DNA of 39,185 nt from a virus. Within the stretch, counting starts at the first letter, position 1. The number at the start of each line of letters is the position of its first letter. Shown piece by piece: positions 29,999 through 37,476 of this stretch. The stretch spans positions 1-39,185 of IMG/VR virus record IMGVR_UViG_3300048586_000183; one strand, written 5' to 3'. The translations under genes were made by a program, and so were the position numbers. Below the pieces are notes generated by a model, which searched no databases, had not been told where the DNA came from, and was given only the letters and a program-made list of their open reading frames with translations.

Positions 29999-30432
29999 CG
30001 GAACTCGATCCGGGTCTTCCCGCCATGCCCGTGCACGGCGTCGACCGCCTCGAGCCCGCGGTCGTGGAAGACGACGGAGGTCGGCCACTCCGAGAGCCAG
30101 CGGAGCGCCACGGTCCCGTCCGAGAAGACGACGCCCTCGGCCACGGTGCCCGATCCGGAGACGCCGGTCACGTCCTCGTCGCGCTCGAGCGTGAAGAGCC
30201 GAGCTCCGTCGATCGGCTTCAGCGCCGCGTAGCGCCGTCGCTCCTCGAGCTCCTCGAGTTGCCGGCCGAGGTCATCGCCGCCGGCCGAGCTCGAGCGCGG
30301 CCACGTGTCGACGCCGTCCCAATGGTCGGTGAGGACGTCGTGCCCGAGCGGGCGACAGCACGGAGAGCCGCCGTCCGGGTTCGGGTGCGAGCAGAGGTTC
30401 GAGTCGGTCTGGGTGTCGCCTGAAGTGGTCAT
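29995..30432 (-). CDS. Hypothetical protein with N-terminal Cys/His cluster, 145 aa
   Basis: The N-terminus (CSHPNPDGGSPCCRPLGHDVLTDHWDG) has three Cys and several His that resemble a zinc knuckle. A short charged helix follows (LGRQLEELEERRRY), and the C-terminal half is beta-rich (GTVAEGVVFSDGTVALRWLSEWPTSVVFHD). ATG 30432 overlaps the HNH stop and lies 6 nt after TACGAT. Function unknown. Confidence 0.65.
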   Translation of the reverse strand: MTTSGDTQTDSNLCSHPNPDGGSPCCRPLGHDVLTDHWDGVDTWPRSSSAGGDDLGRQLEELEERRRYAALKPIDGARLFTLERDEDVTGVSGSGTVAEGVVFSDGTVALRWLSEWPTSVVFHDRGLEAVDAVHGHGGKTRIEFR

Positions 30433-30944
30433 GGCGCGATCGTACGGCGTCGTCTCACAACGCGGCGAGGACCTCCGCCGGTGACAGCCCGACTCCCTGG
30501 GCGGGCTTCCGGCGTCGATCCTCGCGACGTCGACTCCCCTTCCCCCCTTCGGTAGTCCCCGCGGCCCTGCTGCTGAAGGTGGATCGAGGTCCCGGTCTCG
30601 ACGACGGTCTTCTTCGAGTGGTGCGAGTGGCAGAGCGTCTGAAGTTCCGCCGGGTCGTAGGGGTCGCGTCCTTCGTCGAAGATCAGGTCGAGCCCGTCGA
30701 CGTGATCGACGTCGGTCGCTGGTGCCGGGCATCCTCGAGGGTGGTCGTCGTCGACGACGCCGCACCACGGGTCCGCTTCGAGCATCTGCCTCGAGACGAT
30801 GCGCCAGCGCTTCGAGAGGTAGAGCTTCTTCTTCCTCGTGCGTCGTGCTTCTCGCTGGTCCTCGTTCTTGCGCCCGTGGATCGGGCATGGCTTGTAGTGG
30901 GAGCACGGCCACTCCGGGCACGGGCGGAGGTTGCGAGGTGGCAT
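30429..30944 (-). CDS. HNH endonuclease, 171 aa
   Basis: HNH enzymes next to terminases take part in DNA packaging cleavage in HK97-like phages. The zinc ligands are visible: CPEWPCSHYKPCPIHG at the N-terminus, WCGV, and CPAP ... DVDHVDGLD (Asp-His as metal and catalytic pair) and LQTLCHSHHSKKT at about 103-112. The basic segment RKKKLYLSKRWRIVSRQM is the usual nucleic acid contact. The C-terminal about 45 residues are Arg/Gly-rich. The ATG has no Shine-Dalgarno sequence but has TACCCT at exactly 7 nt. It opens the late arm. Confidence 0.85.
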   Translation of the reverse strand: MPPRNLRPCPEWPCSHYKPCPIHGRKNEDQREARRTRKKKLYLSKRWRIVSRQMLEADPWCGVVDDDHPRGCPAPATDVDHVDGLDLIFDEGRDPYDPAELQTLCHSHHSKKTVVETGTSIHLQQQGRGDYRRGEGESTSRGSTPEARPGSRAVTGGGPRRVVRRRRTIAP

Positions 30945-30951
30945 GGTCTCG

Positions 30952-30957
30952 AGGGTA
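30952..30957 (-). promoter_or_regulatory. Putative -10 box at the head of the late arm
   Basis: TACCCT lies 7 nt before the HNH ATG (ACTACCCTCGAGACC-ATG), again without a ribosome-binding sequence. It lies in the 185-bp divergent region 30945-31129, which also holds a TTGACA box for the other strand. Confidence 0.5.
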
Positions 30958-31001
30958 GTTATCCCCAGCGGTCGGAGGTCGAAGTGGTGGTGGCTCTGGC
31001 C

Positions 31002-31007
31002 TTGACA
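31002..31007 (+). promoter_or_regulatory. TTGACA box of a possible plus-strand promoter
   Basis: This is an exact -35 consensus in a G+C-rich region, about 120 bases before the first plus-strand gene. No convincing TATAAT lies at 16-18 bases; TACGGA occurs at 21 bases and TACGCT closer. Nearby TCCGT-CCCGT-ACGGA (about 31022-31036) is an inverted repeat. Confidence 0.4.
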
Positions 31008-31090
31008 GAGTCGGTACGCTCCGTCCCGTACGGAACGAGGGACGGGCGACCGATCGACCAGCGCCGCTCGAGACCTCCGGGTTCCGTGAG

Positions 31091-31107
31091 GTGGAGAGGT
31101 TCTCCAC
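31091..31107. promoter_or_regulatory. 17-bp palindrome GTGGAGA-GGT-TCTCCAC
   Basis: Perfect 7-bp arms around a 3-bp centre, lying 22 bases before the first plus-strand start codon. It may be an operator or an RNA hairpin in the leader of the island transcript. Confidence 0.5.
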
Positions 31108-31129
31108 AGAAGGCGACGAGGTGCTGAAG

Positions 31130-31441
31130 ATGGCTCGATCAGCGGTCAGGATGGCGGTCGGGCGGGCGAGGTGCTGCACGTGCGGCGAGGACGTCGGCCC
31201 TTGGCTGAACGCCGTCCTCCGTCTTTCCAGCGTCGACCCGAGCGGGCTCGAAGCGAAGCGCCGGCCGGTCCTGAAGCTGGTCGAGGACGAGTCCTTCGAC
31301 GAGGTGTACGAGCTCCGGGACGCGCTTGAGGAGCACGCCGTCCGCCATCCCGGAGGGTTCGAGGTGGAGCTCCGAGCGCCGGGTTCGTGGCGCGGTGCTC
31401 AACAGGTCGAGGGAGAGCCCGCCCGGGTCGAGGGTCGGTGA
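31130..31441 (+). CDS. Small Cys-motif protein on the plus-strand island, 103 aa
   Basis: This is one of only two genes read left to right. It has an N-terminal RCCTCGEDVGPW motif with three Cys and a body rich in charged helices (KLVEDESFDEVYELRDALEEH, about 50-70). No family is recognised. The start ATG 31130 follows GAGGTGCTGAAG; upstream in-frame starts at 31091 (GTG, inside the palindrome) are possible. Codon use (GTC, CTC, GAG) matches the rest of the phage, so it is not a shadow of an opposite frame. Confidence 0.65.
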   Translation: MARSAVRMAVGRARCCTCGEDVGPWLNAVLRLSSVDPSGLEAKRRPVLKLVEDESFDEVYELRDALEEHAVRHPGGFEVELRAPGSWRGAQQVEGEPARVEGR

Positions 31442-31452
31442 TCGGTCGGCCG

Positions 31453-31629
31453 ATGCTGAAGTGCTCGTGCTGCGGAGACCAGCACGAGGACGTCGGCCCG
31501 GTCGTGATCGACGGCGTCGAGCTCGTGCTCTGTTGGCTCTGCCAGCCGTGCGCGTACTGCGGCGAGACCGGCGGAGCGTGCGATCCCTACGTCTTCGGCT
31601 CGGCGGGATGCGTGAGCGCGACGAAGTAG
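31453..31629 (+). CDS. Cys-rich zinc-binding-like protein, 58 aa
   Basis: The sequence begins LKCSCCGDQHEDVG, continues LVLCWLCQPCAYCGETGGAC and ends GSAGCVSATK. Nine Cys in 58 residues, in C-x-C-C and C-x2-C-x2-C-x2-C groups, suggest one or two zinc sites, like a zinc ribbon or LIM-type fold. It follows the first island gene by 11 bases, so they form one transcription unit. Small zinc-binding phage proteins often act on host RNA polymerase or other host proteins; here that is only a guess. No ribosome-binding sequence stands out. Confidence 0.7.
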   Translation: MLKCSCCGDQHEDVGPVVIDGVELVLCWLCQPCAYCGETGGACDPYVFGSAGCVSATK

Positions 31630-31774
31630 GGTCGTCGCCGTTCCGGGTCGAGGAGCTCGGTCAGCGGTCGAGACGTCGGCCGCTCGAGGCTGGATCGGAA
31701 GGACGCGCCGGTCGGTTCGCTCGAGAAGGTGTTCCTCGAGGTCTACGGCTCCTCGGCCCGGTCCGTGAACGCGA

Positions 31775-31805
31775 CGGAGCCCGCCCCTCGAGGGAGCGGG
31801 CTCCG
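31775..31805. terminator. Bidirectional terminator between converging genes
   Basis: CGGAGCCCGC (31775-31784) pairs with GCGGGCTCCG (31796-31805). The inner CCCTCGAGGG (31785-31794) is palindromic, with one bulged A at 31795, so the stem has about 15 bp. It sits between the end of the plus-strand island and the stop of the last early gene at 31826. The stretch 31630-31774 holds no convincing gene. Confidence 0.75.
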
Positions 31806-31825
31806 GGCTGGTGCGTCGGATCGGG

Positions 31826-32101
31826 TCAGGCTTCGAGCGCGGCGAGCCGTGCCTCGTGGTCTCCGACGAGGGTCCCGATCAGGTTCGAGCCGACGGCGAG
31901 GATCGCGACGTAGCGGCCGAGGACGTCGAGGTAGTCCGCGACGTCCTCGGGCGGAGACGGGAAGAGCGAGTCGAGGACGCTCTCGATCTGCTCGTACTGC
32001 TCGTCGGAGACGTCGGCGCCGAGCGCCGCGGCTGCTTCCTCGAGCGCTTCGCGCCGCTGCGCGGGGTCGAACATCTTCGCCGGGACGTCGATTAGGGCCA
32101 T
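31826..32101 (-). CDS. Hypothetical acidic protein, last early gene, 91 aa
   Basis: The helical first part (DPAQRREALEEAAAALGADVSDEQYEQIESVLDSLF) and a more hydrophobic second part (LDVLGRYVAILAVGSNLIGTLVGDHEARLAAL) suggest a small helical domain; the second part could be a weak membrane segment. ATG 32101 follows GAAGGAGGAACCCATC. I do not recognise it. It is the last gene before the bidirectional hairpin. Confidence 0.7.
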   Translation of the reverse strand: MALIDVPAKMFDPAQRREALEEAAAALGADVSDEQYEQIESVLDSLFPSPPEDVADYLDVLGRYVAILAVGSNLIGTLVGDHEARLAALEA

Positions 32102-32148
32102 GATGGGTTCCTCCTTCGGGCTCGTGGTTCGAGCTCCGGGAGGAGAGG

Positions 32149-32562
32149 CTACGGCTCGGTCTCGTCGGGTGTGCCGATGGTGGTCGAGACGTCGTGCTCG
32201 AGGAGGTTCAGGTCGGGCTCGAGCTCGTGCGCGAGCCGGTCGGCTTCGAGGATCGGGTCGTCGCGCTCGCCGGGTTGCGGGAGGAGCTCTCGATCGAGCC
32301 ATGCTCGGCCGAGCGGGGTCGGCTTCAGCGCTCGCGTGTCCTCTCGTCTCGAGACCTTCCCGACGCGGTGGAGCGCGCCGAAGGCGACGAGGTCGTAGAG
32401 CGCGTTCTCGACGGTCTTCACGGGTCGGTCCTGCTCGAGTCCGAAGACGCCGAGGAGCTCGTTCCACGGGATCGGCTCGTCCGCGTCGTAGACGTAGCCG
32501 AGGAGCTCGAGGACGAGGGTCGGGCTCCTGAAGCGGAGCGCCTTCGCGGGATCGCTGGTCAT
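32149..32562 (-). CDS. Winged-helix DNA-binding-like protein, 137 aa
   Basis: Residues about 12-85 read as a winged helix: LVLELLGYVYDADEPIPWNELLGVFGLEQDRPVKTVENALYDLVAFGALHRVG, with a wing at VGKVSRREDTRALKPTP. The C-terminal third is acidic. The ATG overlaps the methyltransferase stop (ATGA). It could regulate the early arm or assist the methyltransferase. No closer family assigned. Confidence 0.7.
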   Translation of the reverse strand: MTSDPAKALRFRSPTLVLELLGYVYDADEPIPWNELLGVFGLEQDRPVKTVENALYDLVAFGALHRVGKVSRREDTRALKPTPLGRAWLDRELLPQPGERDDPILEADRLAHELEPDLNLLEHDVSTTIGTPDETEP

Positions 32563-33599
32563 CCCTCGACCTCCGCTCGAGGTTCAGCCTCGAGGAGCTC
32601 CTCGACGTAGGCGACCTGCTCGGAGGTCATCTTCTGCTCGCGAGCGAGGTCCTCGAGGGTTCGGCCCTTCGTGAGCTCCCTCGAGACGTAGTAGAGGGTT
32701 GCGGGCTTGAGCCCTACCCTCGAGAGGTCCTTGAGGTCGACGGTTCCGGGCTTCGAGACGAGCCTCGAGCTCTTCTCGAGGGTGCGCCGGCGGATCGCTT
32801 CGGGCGTGACGTCGACGCCGGCGTAGAGGTCGGTCCCGATCCCGACGCGGCCGAGCTCGGCCGCGACGCGCCTCGTCGTCCCGGAGCCGTCGAACGGGTC
32901 GAAGACGACGTCGCCCGGGAGGGTCGTCGGGAGGATGCATCGTCGAGCGAGCTCGTCCGGGAACGGTGCGAGGTGAGCGGGCCCGCTCCCGCCCGGGCGG
33001 AAGTGCCAGATCGAGCCGGTCTCCTCGAGTTGGGACGGGTAGAAGCGGGCGGGCGGTCGCTCCTTCTTCCGGGCCGGGCGTGGAGCGGGCGAGAGGAGGT
33101 AGATCATCTCGTGCCGGAAGCGCGGCCTCTTCACGTGAGCGAGCGACTCCGGAGCCTCGCGGAGCTTGTCCCAGACGATCGGCATTCGGAGCCGCCAGCC
33201 GCGCCGGATGAGCTCCGCGACGACGGCTCCCGGGACGTCGAGGTACGTCGCCTCCTCGTAGAGCGGGTCGAGGAACTTCCCGGGCCCGCGGTCGCGCTGC
33301 TGCCTCGCGGCGAGGTCGGAGTCGGGCCGGGCCCGGGACCAGTCGCCGCCAGCGCCGCCGGAGCCGTTGGCCTTGTCTCCGATGTTGAGCCACGCGTGCC
33401 CGGATGGGTGGAGGACGCGCCGGAGCTCGTCGAAGACGCCGGCGAGCCACTGCACGTACGCCTCGAGGGTCTCCTCGCGCCCGCCTTCGAGGTCGGAGTC
33501 GCCGTAGACGCGCTGCCGGAGGTAGGGCGGGCTCGTGACGACGGTCTGAACGGAGTTGTCGGCCAGCGGGAGCCGGCCGGCGTCGGCGCGGATCAGCAC
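32559..33599 (-). CDS. DNA methyltransferase, beta class (TSPPY), 346 aa
   Basis: This is an S-adenosylmethionine-dependent DNA amino-methyltransferase. Motif IV TSPPY (residues 22-26) comes before motif I DPFDGSGTT (234-242), which defines the beta order. TSPPY occurs mostly in N4-cytosine enzymes, but some N6-adenine enzymes have it. Between them lie a target-recognition region (about 80-180) and LPGDVVFDPF; VGIGTDLYAGVD follows as motif II. A C-terminal helical segment (TLEDLAREQKMTSEQVAYVEELL) resembles an HTH. GTG 33599 overlaps the ASCH stop. No restriction endonuclease is nearby, so it is probably a solitary, protective methylase. Confidence 0.88.
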   Translation of the reverse strand: MLIRADAGRLPLADNSVQTVVTSPPYLRQRVYGDSDLEGGREETLEAYVQWLAGVFDELRRVLHPSGHAWLNIGDKANGSGGAGGDWSRARPDSDLAARQQRDRGPGKFLDPLYEEATYLDVPGAVVAELIRRGWRLRMPIVWDKLREAPESLAHVKRPRFRHEMIYLLSPAPRPARKKERPPARFYPSQLEETGSIWHFRPGGSGPAHLAPFPDELARRCILPTTLPGDVVFDPFDGSGTTRRVAAELGRVGIGTDLYAGVDVTPEAIRRRTLEKSSRLVSKPGTVDLKDLSRVGLKPATLYYVSRELTKGRTLEDLAREQKMTSEQVAYVEELLEAEPRAEVEG

Positions 33600-34168
33600 G
33601 ACGCCTCCTCGAGCTCCTCGAGGAGCAGATCGAGCGACTCCGGGAGCCCCGGGAGCCGGTCGGCGCGCCAGAGCCCCAGAGCGCCCGGGACGACGGGCCC
33701 GGAGCACGTGCGAGCGTGCTCGAGGACGAGGTGCGTCGGAGAGCTCTCGCCCGGGTACGCCTCCTCGGCCCACGGGCTCGAACAGCATCCCGGCTCCGCG
33801 TGGTGCACGTCGACGACGTCGACGAGCCCGATCACGGCTCCGAGGACGAAGCCGGCCTCGCGGAAGCCGCCGCGGAGCGTGTTCGTCTCCGGGTAGTGCT
33901 CGAGGATCAGGTCGGAGACGAGCCCGTGCTCGGACCATGCCGCGCCGGCGTGAATCCAGAGCGGCCCGCGGTAGGTGAGCCCGAAGCCGTGCCCGCGGTT
34001 CTCGACGGTCTTCAGCCCGTCGACGATCGGCTTCGCCCACGGCTGCCGGACGGTGAGGAGCCGGTGATCGGCGCGCTCGAGCTCGTGTCCCTCGATCGAG
34101 TGGAGCTCTTCGCCGCGGCGGAGTCGATCGAGCACGTCTCGGTCGACGGGAGTCGGTAGGTCGGTCAT
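33593..34168 (-). CDS. ASCH-domain protein, 191 aa
   Basis: ASCH domains are PUA-like and bind RNA or nucleotides. The hallmark HRLLTVRQPWAKPIVDGLKTVENRGHGFG is at about 36-64, followed by GPLWIHAGAAW and VLGAVIGLVDVVDV, the remaining core strands. Residues 65-160 carry an insertion with a CCSSPWAEE stretch before LGLWRADRL closes the fold. ATG 34168 was chosen for its GAAGGA; a start at 34204 would add MTSTTTTTKDQQ, which is really leader sequence. It is coupled to the methyltransferase by overlap. Confidence 0.82.
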   Translation of the reverse strand: MTDLPTPVDRDVLDRLRRGEELHSIEGHELERADHRLLTVRQPWAKPIVDGLKTVENRGHGFGLTYRGPLWIHAGAAWSEHGLVSDLILEHYPETNTLRGGFREAGFVLGAVIGLVDVVDVHHAEPGCCSSPWAEEAYPGESSPTHLVLEHARTCSGPVVPGALGLWRADRLPGLPESLDLLLEELEEASC

Positions 34169-34206
34169 CTGCTGGTCCTTCGTGGTGGTGGTGGTGCTGG
34201 TCATCG

Positions 34207-35850
34207 CTAGAAGTTGTCCTTCTTCCAGTCCTCGAGCGAGGTCACGTTGCCGGGATCGGGAGGAGGATCGTCGTCGTCAGGATCGGAGCCGTCGAAGAGT
34301 CCGGGAGGTGGCTCGAGGAGCTCCTCCGGCTCGGAGCTCGAGCCCCTCGTCGGGCCCGGGTCGGGCTCCGTGTACGGCTTCACGTGCTCGTAGGCGGTCG
34401 ACCGGCCGAGCTTCGTCCGGGCGATGTAGCCCTCCTGCTCGAGCCTCGAGATTGCTTCCTCGAGGAGCTTCGGCTTCTCGGAGTGGACGAGCGCCTTCAG
34501 GGTGCGGGCGGAGAGCGGCTTCCCGGACTTCTCGAGCTCCTCCGAGACGCGCCGCATGAGGACGGTCGGCTTCCAGACGTCGGAGACCTTCCGGTCGCCC
34601 GTGTCGGGCTCGAGCCGGACGAGGACGCGTGCTCCGTCGGCGTGCGGCTCGACGTAGCCGATCGCGGCGGTCTCCCCGATCGCTCCGACGCCGCCGGGCC
34701 GGTCCTTCGCGATCACGAGCCGGACGATCCCGGCTCGCCGGCGGGAGAACGCGGAAGCGACCTTCACGTGATAGGCCGCGCCGTCGATCGCGCCGAGCTT
34801 CGCGCCGGTGCCGCGGGCCCATCGGCCCTGCGACTCTTTGTCCTTCGCGACGTGATCGAGGAGGAGCACCGCGGCTCCGGTGCGCGCGATCGGGTTCGGC
34901 ATCCTCTCGAACCACTCGAGGAACTCGGTCGCGGAGTCCTCGGAGAGCCCGTCGCGGGTGAGCGCGACCGCGACGCCGTCGATCACGACGAGGTCCGGGT
35001 TCAGGTCGGCCAGCATGGCGGAGAGCTCGAGTTGCTCGGCGGGCCCGTACCCTCCGGCGAGTTGAGCGACGCGGAAGCGCTCGCGGACGGCGACCGGGTC
35101 GGCTCCGAGAGCGAGGAGCCGGCCGAGGACGCCTCGCGGCGTGTCCTCGTAGTCGAGGAAGACCGCGGAGCCGCCGACCTCGAGGAGCTCGAGCACCGCG
35201 GCGAGAGCGAGCCACGTCTTCCCGGCGGACGGTTCCGCTTGGAGCATGTGGACCTTCCCGGCGTAGAGGAGGGACTTCCCGTCGGTCCGGGTGAGGAAGT
35301 CGGCTTCCTCTACCTCGAGCCCGCCGTCGATCAGCGCGCCGACGTCGGCAATCTCGAGCGCGGAGTAGCTCCTCGAGCCGTTGTTCGCGGAGACGTGCGA
35401 GAGCCGCTCTTGAGCTCGGACGACGGCGTCGTGCGCGTCTGCCTGCGGATCGAACGCGAGCTCGCGGAGCTCTTCGCCGGCCGCGGCGAGCCGGCGGAGC
35501 GTGGCTTTGTCGTGAACGATCCGGGCGTATCGGCTCGCGCTCGAGGTCGCCGGCGTGTCCGCCTGAAGCCCGATCAGGACCGAGGGACCGCCGACGTCGT
35601 CGAGGACCTTCCTCGAGCGGAGCACGTCCGCGAGCGTGACCGGGTCGACCGGGAGGTCCTCGGCTAGCATCGCGCCGAGCGCCGCGGCGATGTGCTGGTG
35701 CTTCGGGACGTGGAAGTCCTCCGGCCGGGTCTCGCGGACCATGACCGCTCGAGCCTTGTCGGAGAGGATCGCCGCGCCGAGGAGCGCTCGCTCGGCGGAC
35801 GTGTCGTACGGGACGCGGCTGCTACCTTCGTCTTCGCGGTCGTCGGTCAT
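34207..35850 (-). CDS. Replicative helicase: DnaB-N domain plus RepA/RecA-like ATPase, 547 aa
   Basis: Residues about 10-120 are a DnaB N-terminal domain (SAERALLGAAILSDKARAVM ... FHVPKHQHIAAAL ... LRSRKVLDDVGG). The ATPase domain (about 190-410) is of the RepA/AAA_25 type: Walker A QAEPSAGKTW (Lys211-Thr212), Walker B DLVVIDGV (Asp291) and VLLLDHVAKD. A winged-helix segment follows (about 430-490, RVSEELEKSGKPLSARTLKALV ... LLEEAISRLEQEGYIARTK), then an acidic Pro/Asp tail. This is the likely replication helicase, and the only one in the genome; no polymerase or primase gene was recognised. Confidence 0.85.
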   Translation of the reverse strand: MTDDREDEGSSRVPYDTSAERALLGAAILSDKARAVMVRETRPEDFHVPKHQHIAAALGAMLAEDLPVDPVTLADVLRSRKVLDDVGGPSVLIGLQADTPATSSASRYARIVHDKATLRRLAAAGEELRELAFDPQADAHDAVVRAQERLSHVSANNGSRSYSALEIADVGALIDGGLEVEEADFLTRTDGKSLLYAGKVHMLQAEPSAGKTWLALAAVLELLEVGGSAVFLDYEDTPRGVLGRLLALGADPVAVRERFRVAQLAGGYGPAEQLELSAMLADLNPDLVVIDGVAVALTRDGLSEDSATEFLEWFERMPNPIARTGAAVLLLDHVAKDKESQGRWARGTGAKLGAIDGAAYHVKVASAFSRRRAGIVRLVIAKDRPGGVGAIGETAAIGYVEPHADGARVLVRLEPDTGDRKVSDVWKPTVLMRRVSEELEKSGKPLSARTLKALVHSEKPKLLEEAISRLEQEGYIARTKLGRSTAYEHVKPYTEPDPGPTRGSSSEPEELLEPPPGLFDGSDPDDDDPPPDPGNVTSLEDWKKDNF

Positions 35851-36125
35851 CGGGCGGTCGGCTGCTGGTCAACGCGGCTTCGGGCCCGGCTTCGGCCGGG
35901 CCCGTCGTCGTTCCGGAGCTCCGGATCGCGGACGGACCAGTCGAAGACCGAGTACGTGCGGACGGTCGGGCGTGCTGGTGGTCGACGTCGGAGCTCGTCC
36001 TCGAGGTGGTCGAGGTGGCGGTCGTCGTGCGTCGAGAGGAAGCCGACGAGCACGGCCACGCCGACGACGGCGAGCAGGAGGACGACGATCCCGGTCTCGG
36101 TTGCGGATGCGAGAGCGAGGGTCAC
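35847..36125 (-). CDS. Small membrane protein in the early arm, 92 aa
   Basis: GTG 36125 overlaps the previous stop (GTGA) and the stop overlaps the helicase ATG. Residues about 11-30 (TGIVVLLLAVVGVAVLVGFL) form a single membrane helix, followed by a charged cytoplasmic segment (HDDRHLDHLEDELRRRPP). A membrane protein in a replication operon may act in superinfection exclusion or host interference, but no family is recognised. Confidence 0.65.
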   Translation of the reverse strand: MTLALASATETGIVVLLLAVVGVAVLVGFLSTHDDRHLDHLEDELRRRPPARPTVRTYSVFDWSVRDPELRNDDGPGRSRARSRVDQQPTAR

Positions 36126-36952
36126 GGCTGCCTCCTCCTCGAGCGGGCGGTCGAGGTTCGCGTGGTCGGTGCGGAGCCGAGGTGCTTCGGAGCTCGGAGC
36201 TCCGGCCGCGGCTCTTGCATGGTCGCGCGCATCTGCTCGAGCCGTCGGACGCCCGTCGGGACGATGCCGTAGACCTCGCGCTCGAAGGGAGGGTCGAGCT
36301 CGACCTCGAGCGGCTTCTCGTCGAGGAGGTAGCGCCGGAGGACCGGCTCGTCGTGCACGGGCCCGAAGACCGGCTTCAGGAGGTCCTCGCGCTTCGCCGT
36401 AGACCAGTCGGCCGGGACGGGCCGGTCGGCCGGCGGAGCGGGATCGGGTTCGTCGACGACGAGCCGGACGGGCCCGTAGCCGAGGATCGAGGTCGGCACG
36501 CCGTAGAGCCGGGCGACGAGGTCCCGGTCGATCGAGAACGTCGTCGACCGGATGACGTGCGCCGTCCGCGTCATCGCTGCGGCCCATGCGCGCTGCGCCC
36601 GCTCCGCCTCCTCGAGCGCGGAGCGGTAGACCGCCGAGAACGACGCGACCGAGCCGAGCGCCGCCACGGAGCCGCCGGGCCCGACGATGTAGGCGACGCC
36701 TCCGAGCACGGCTCGAGGAGCTCCGGTCGACGTGCGCTCCGGAGGCTTCAGCCCGCCGGCGCGGTAGTCCTCGTCCGTCGCTCCGTAGGTGCCGGCCTGA
36801 CGCCTCGAGGAGACCTCGGCCTCGCCCCACTGGCGCGCCCACGCGATCCCGTCCGGCGTGCTGAAGCCGTGCGGGTTGTCGGCCTGCGCGTAGCCGGCCG
36901 CGTGCGCCGCCGCGCCGTTGTCCGGGACGTCGAAGTAGTCGAGCGCGGTCAT
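36122..36952 (-). CDS. Hypothetical early protein, 276 aa
   Basis: ATG 36952 overlaps the resolvase stop (ATGA). Noted segments are TALDYFDVPDNGAAAHAAGYA, a Gly/Ala stretch (about 85-110, AVLGGVAYIVGPGGSVAALGSVASF), a helix (ALEEAERAQRAWAAAMTRTAH) and a Pro-rich linker. The C-terminus is basic (TTRTSTARSRRRQP). It is not recognised; nucleic acid binding through the tail is possible. Confidence 0.65.
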   Translation of the reverse strand: MTALDYFDVPDNGAAAHAAGYAQADNPHGFSTPDGIAWARQWGEAEVSSRRQAGTYGATDEDYRAGGLKPPERTSTGAPRAVLGGVAYIVGPGGSVAALGSVASFSAVYRSALEEAERAQRAWAAAMTRTAHVIRSTTFSIDRDLVARLYGVPTSILGYGPVRLVVDEPDPAPPADRPVPADWSTAKREDLLKPVFGPVHDEPVLRRYLLDEKPLEVELDPPFEREVYGIVPTGVRRLEQMRATMQEPRPELRAPKHLGSAPTTRTSTARSRRRQP

Positions 36953-37476
36953 CGGTCGATCCTCGGCCACGTGTGCGCCGCGATGACCTCGAGCCCGTGC
37001 TTCGTGCGGACGTCCTCGAGCCCGTACGCCGCCCGGCCGAGGTGGCGGAGGTGGAACGCGTCCGCCTCGTCGTCGTTCCTCGGCTCGGCCCCCAGAGCGA
37101 CCGCGGCCTCGATCATGGCCTCCTTCGACGCGTTCCCGTTCCCGGTCGCGTACCGCTTCAGCGCGCCGGGCTCGATCAGGACCGCCTCGACGCCGAGCTC
37201 GAAGAGCCGGAGGAGGACCACGGCCCGGTAGCCGGCGGAGGTGAGCTTGCCGGCCACGCCGGGCCCGCCGAGCGCCGGTCCCTCGTAGACGGCGAGGTCC
37301 GGGACGGGCGGGTAGCGCCGGAGCGTCTGCTCGAGCGCGCCGGCGAGCTCGTGGAAGCGCCGCCCGGGCTGGTCCGGGCCCGTGCGGAGGGTCAGCCGGA
37401 GGAGGGTCCCATCGTGGAGCGCGACGCCGGTCTTCCCGGAGACGTCGAGCCCGATCACTCGAGGTTCACTGGTCAT
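36949..37476 (-). CDS. RuvC-like Holliday junction resolvase, 175 aa
   Basis: This RNase H-fold nuclease would resolve branched DNA before packaging or during recombination. The opening strand VIGLDVSGKTGVAL carries Asp11, LAVYEGPALG carries Glu65, LIEPGALKRYATGNGNASKEAMIEAA is the usual RuvC core, and RNDDEADAFHLRHLG supplies the final acidic residues (Asp136, Asp139). The length fits RuvC (about 170). ATG 37476 follows ACCACGAAGGACCC. Confidence 0.88.
   Translation of the reverse strand: MTSEPRVIGLDVSGKTGVALHDGTLLRLTLRTGPDQPGRRFHELAGALEQTLRRYPPVPDLAVYEGPALGGPGVAGKLTSAGYRAVVLLRLFELGVEAVLIEPGALKRYATGNGNASKEAMIEAAVALGAEPRNDDEADAFHLRHLGRAAYGLEDVRTKHGLEVIAAHTWPRIDR

Noticed and set aside
30945-31825. 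Immunity region with repressor and integrase
   Set aside because: The two plus-strand proteins have no helix-turn-helix or recombinase motif, and no attachment-site-like or tRNA sequence was seen.
31729-32103. Plus-strand reading frame after the island genes
   Set aside because: It runs through the terminator hairpin and opposite the well-supported gene at 31826-32101, and its product is Arg/Ser-rich.
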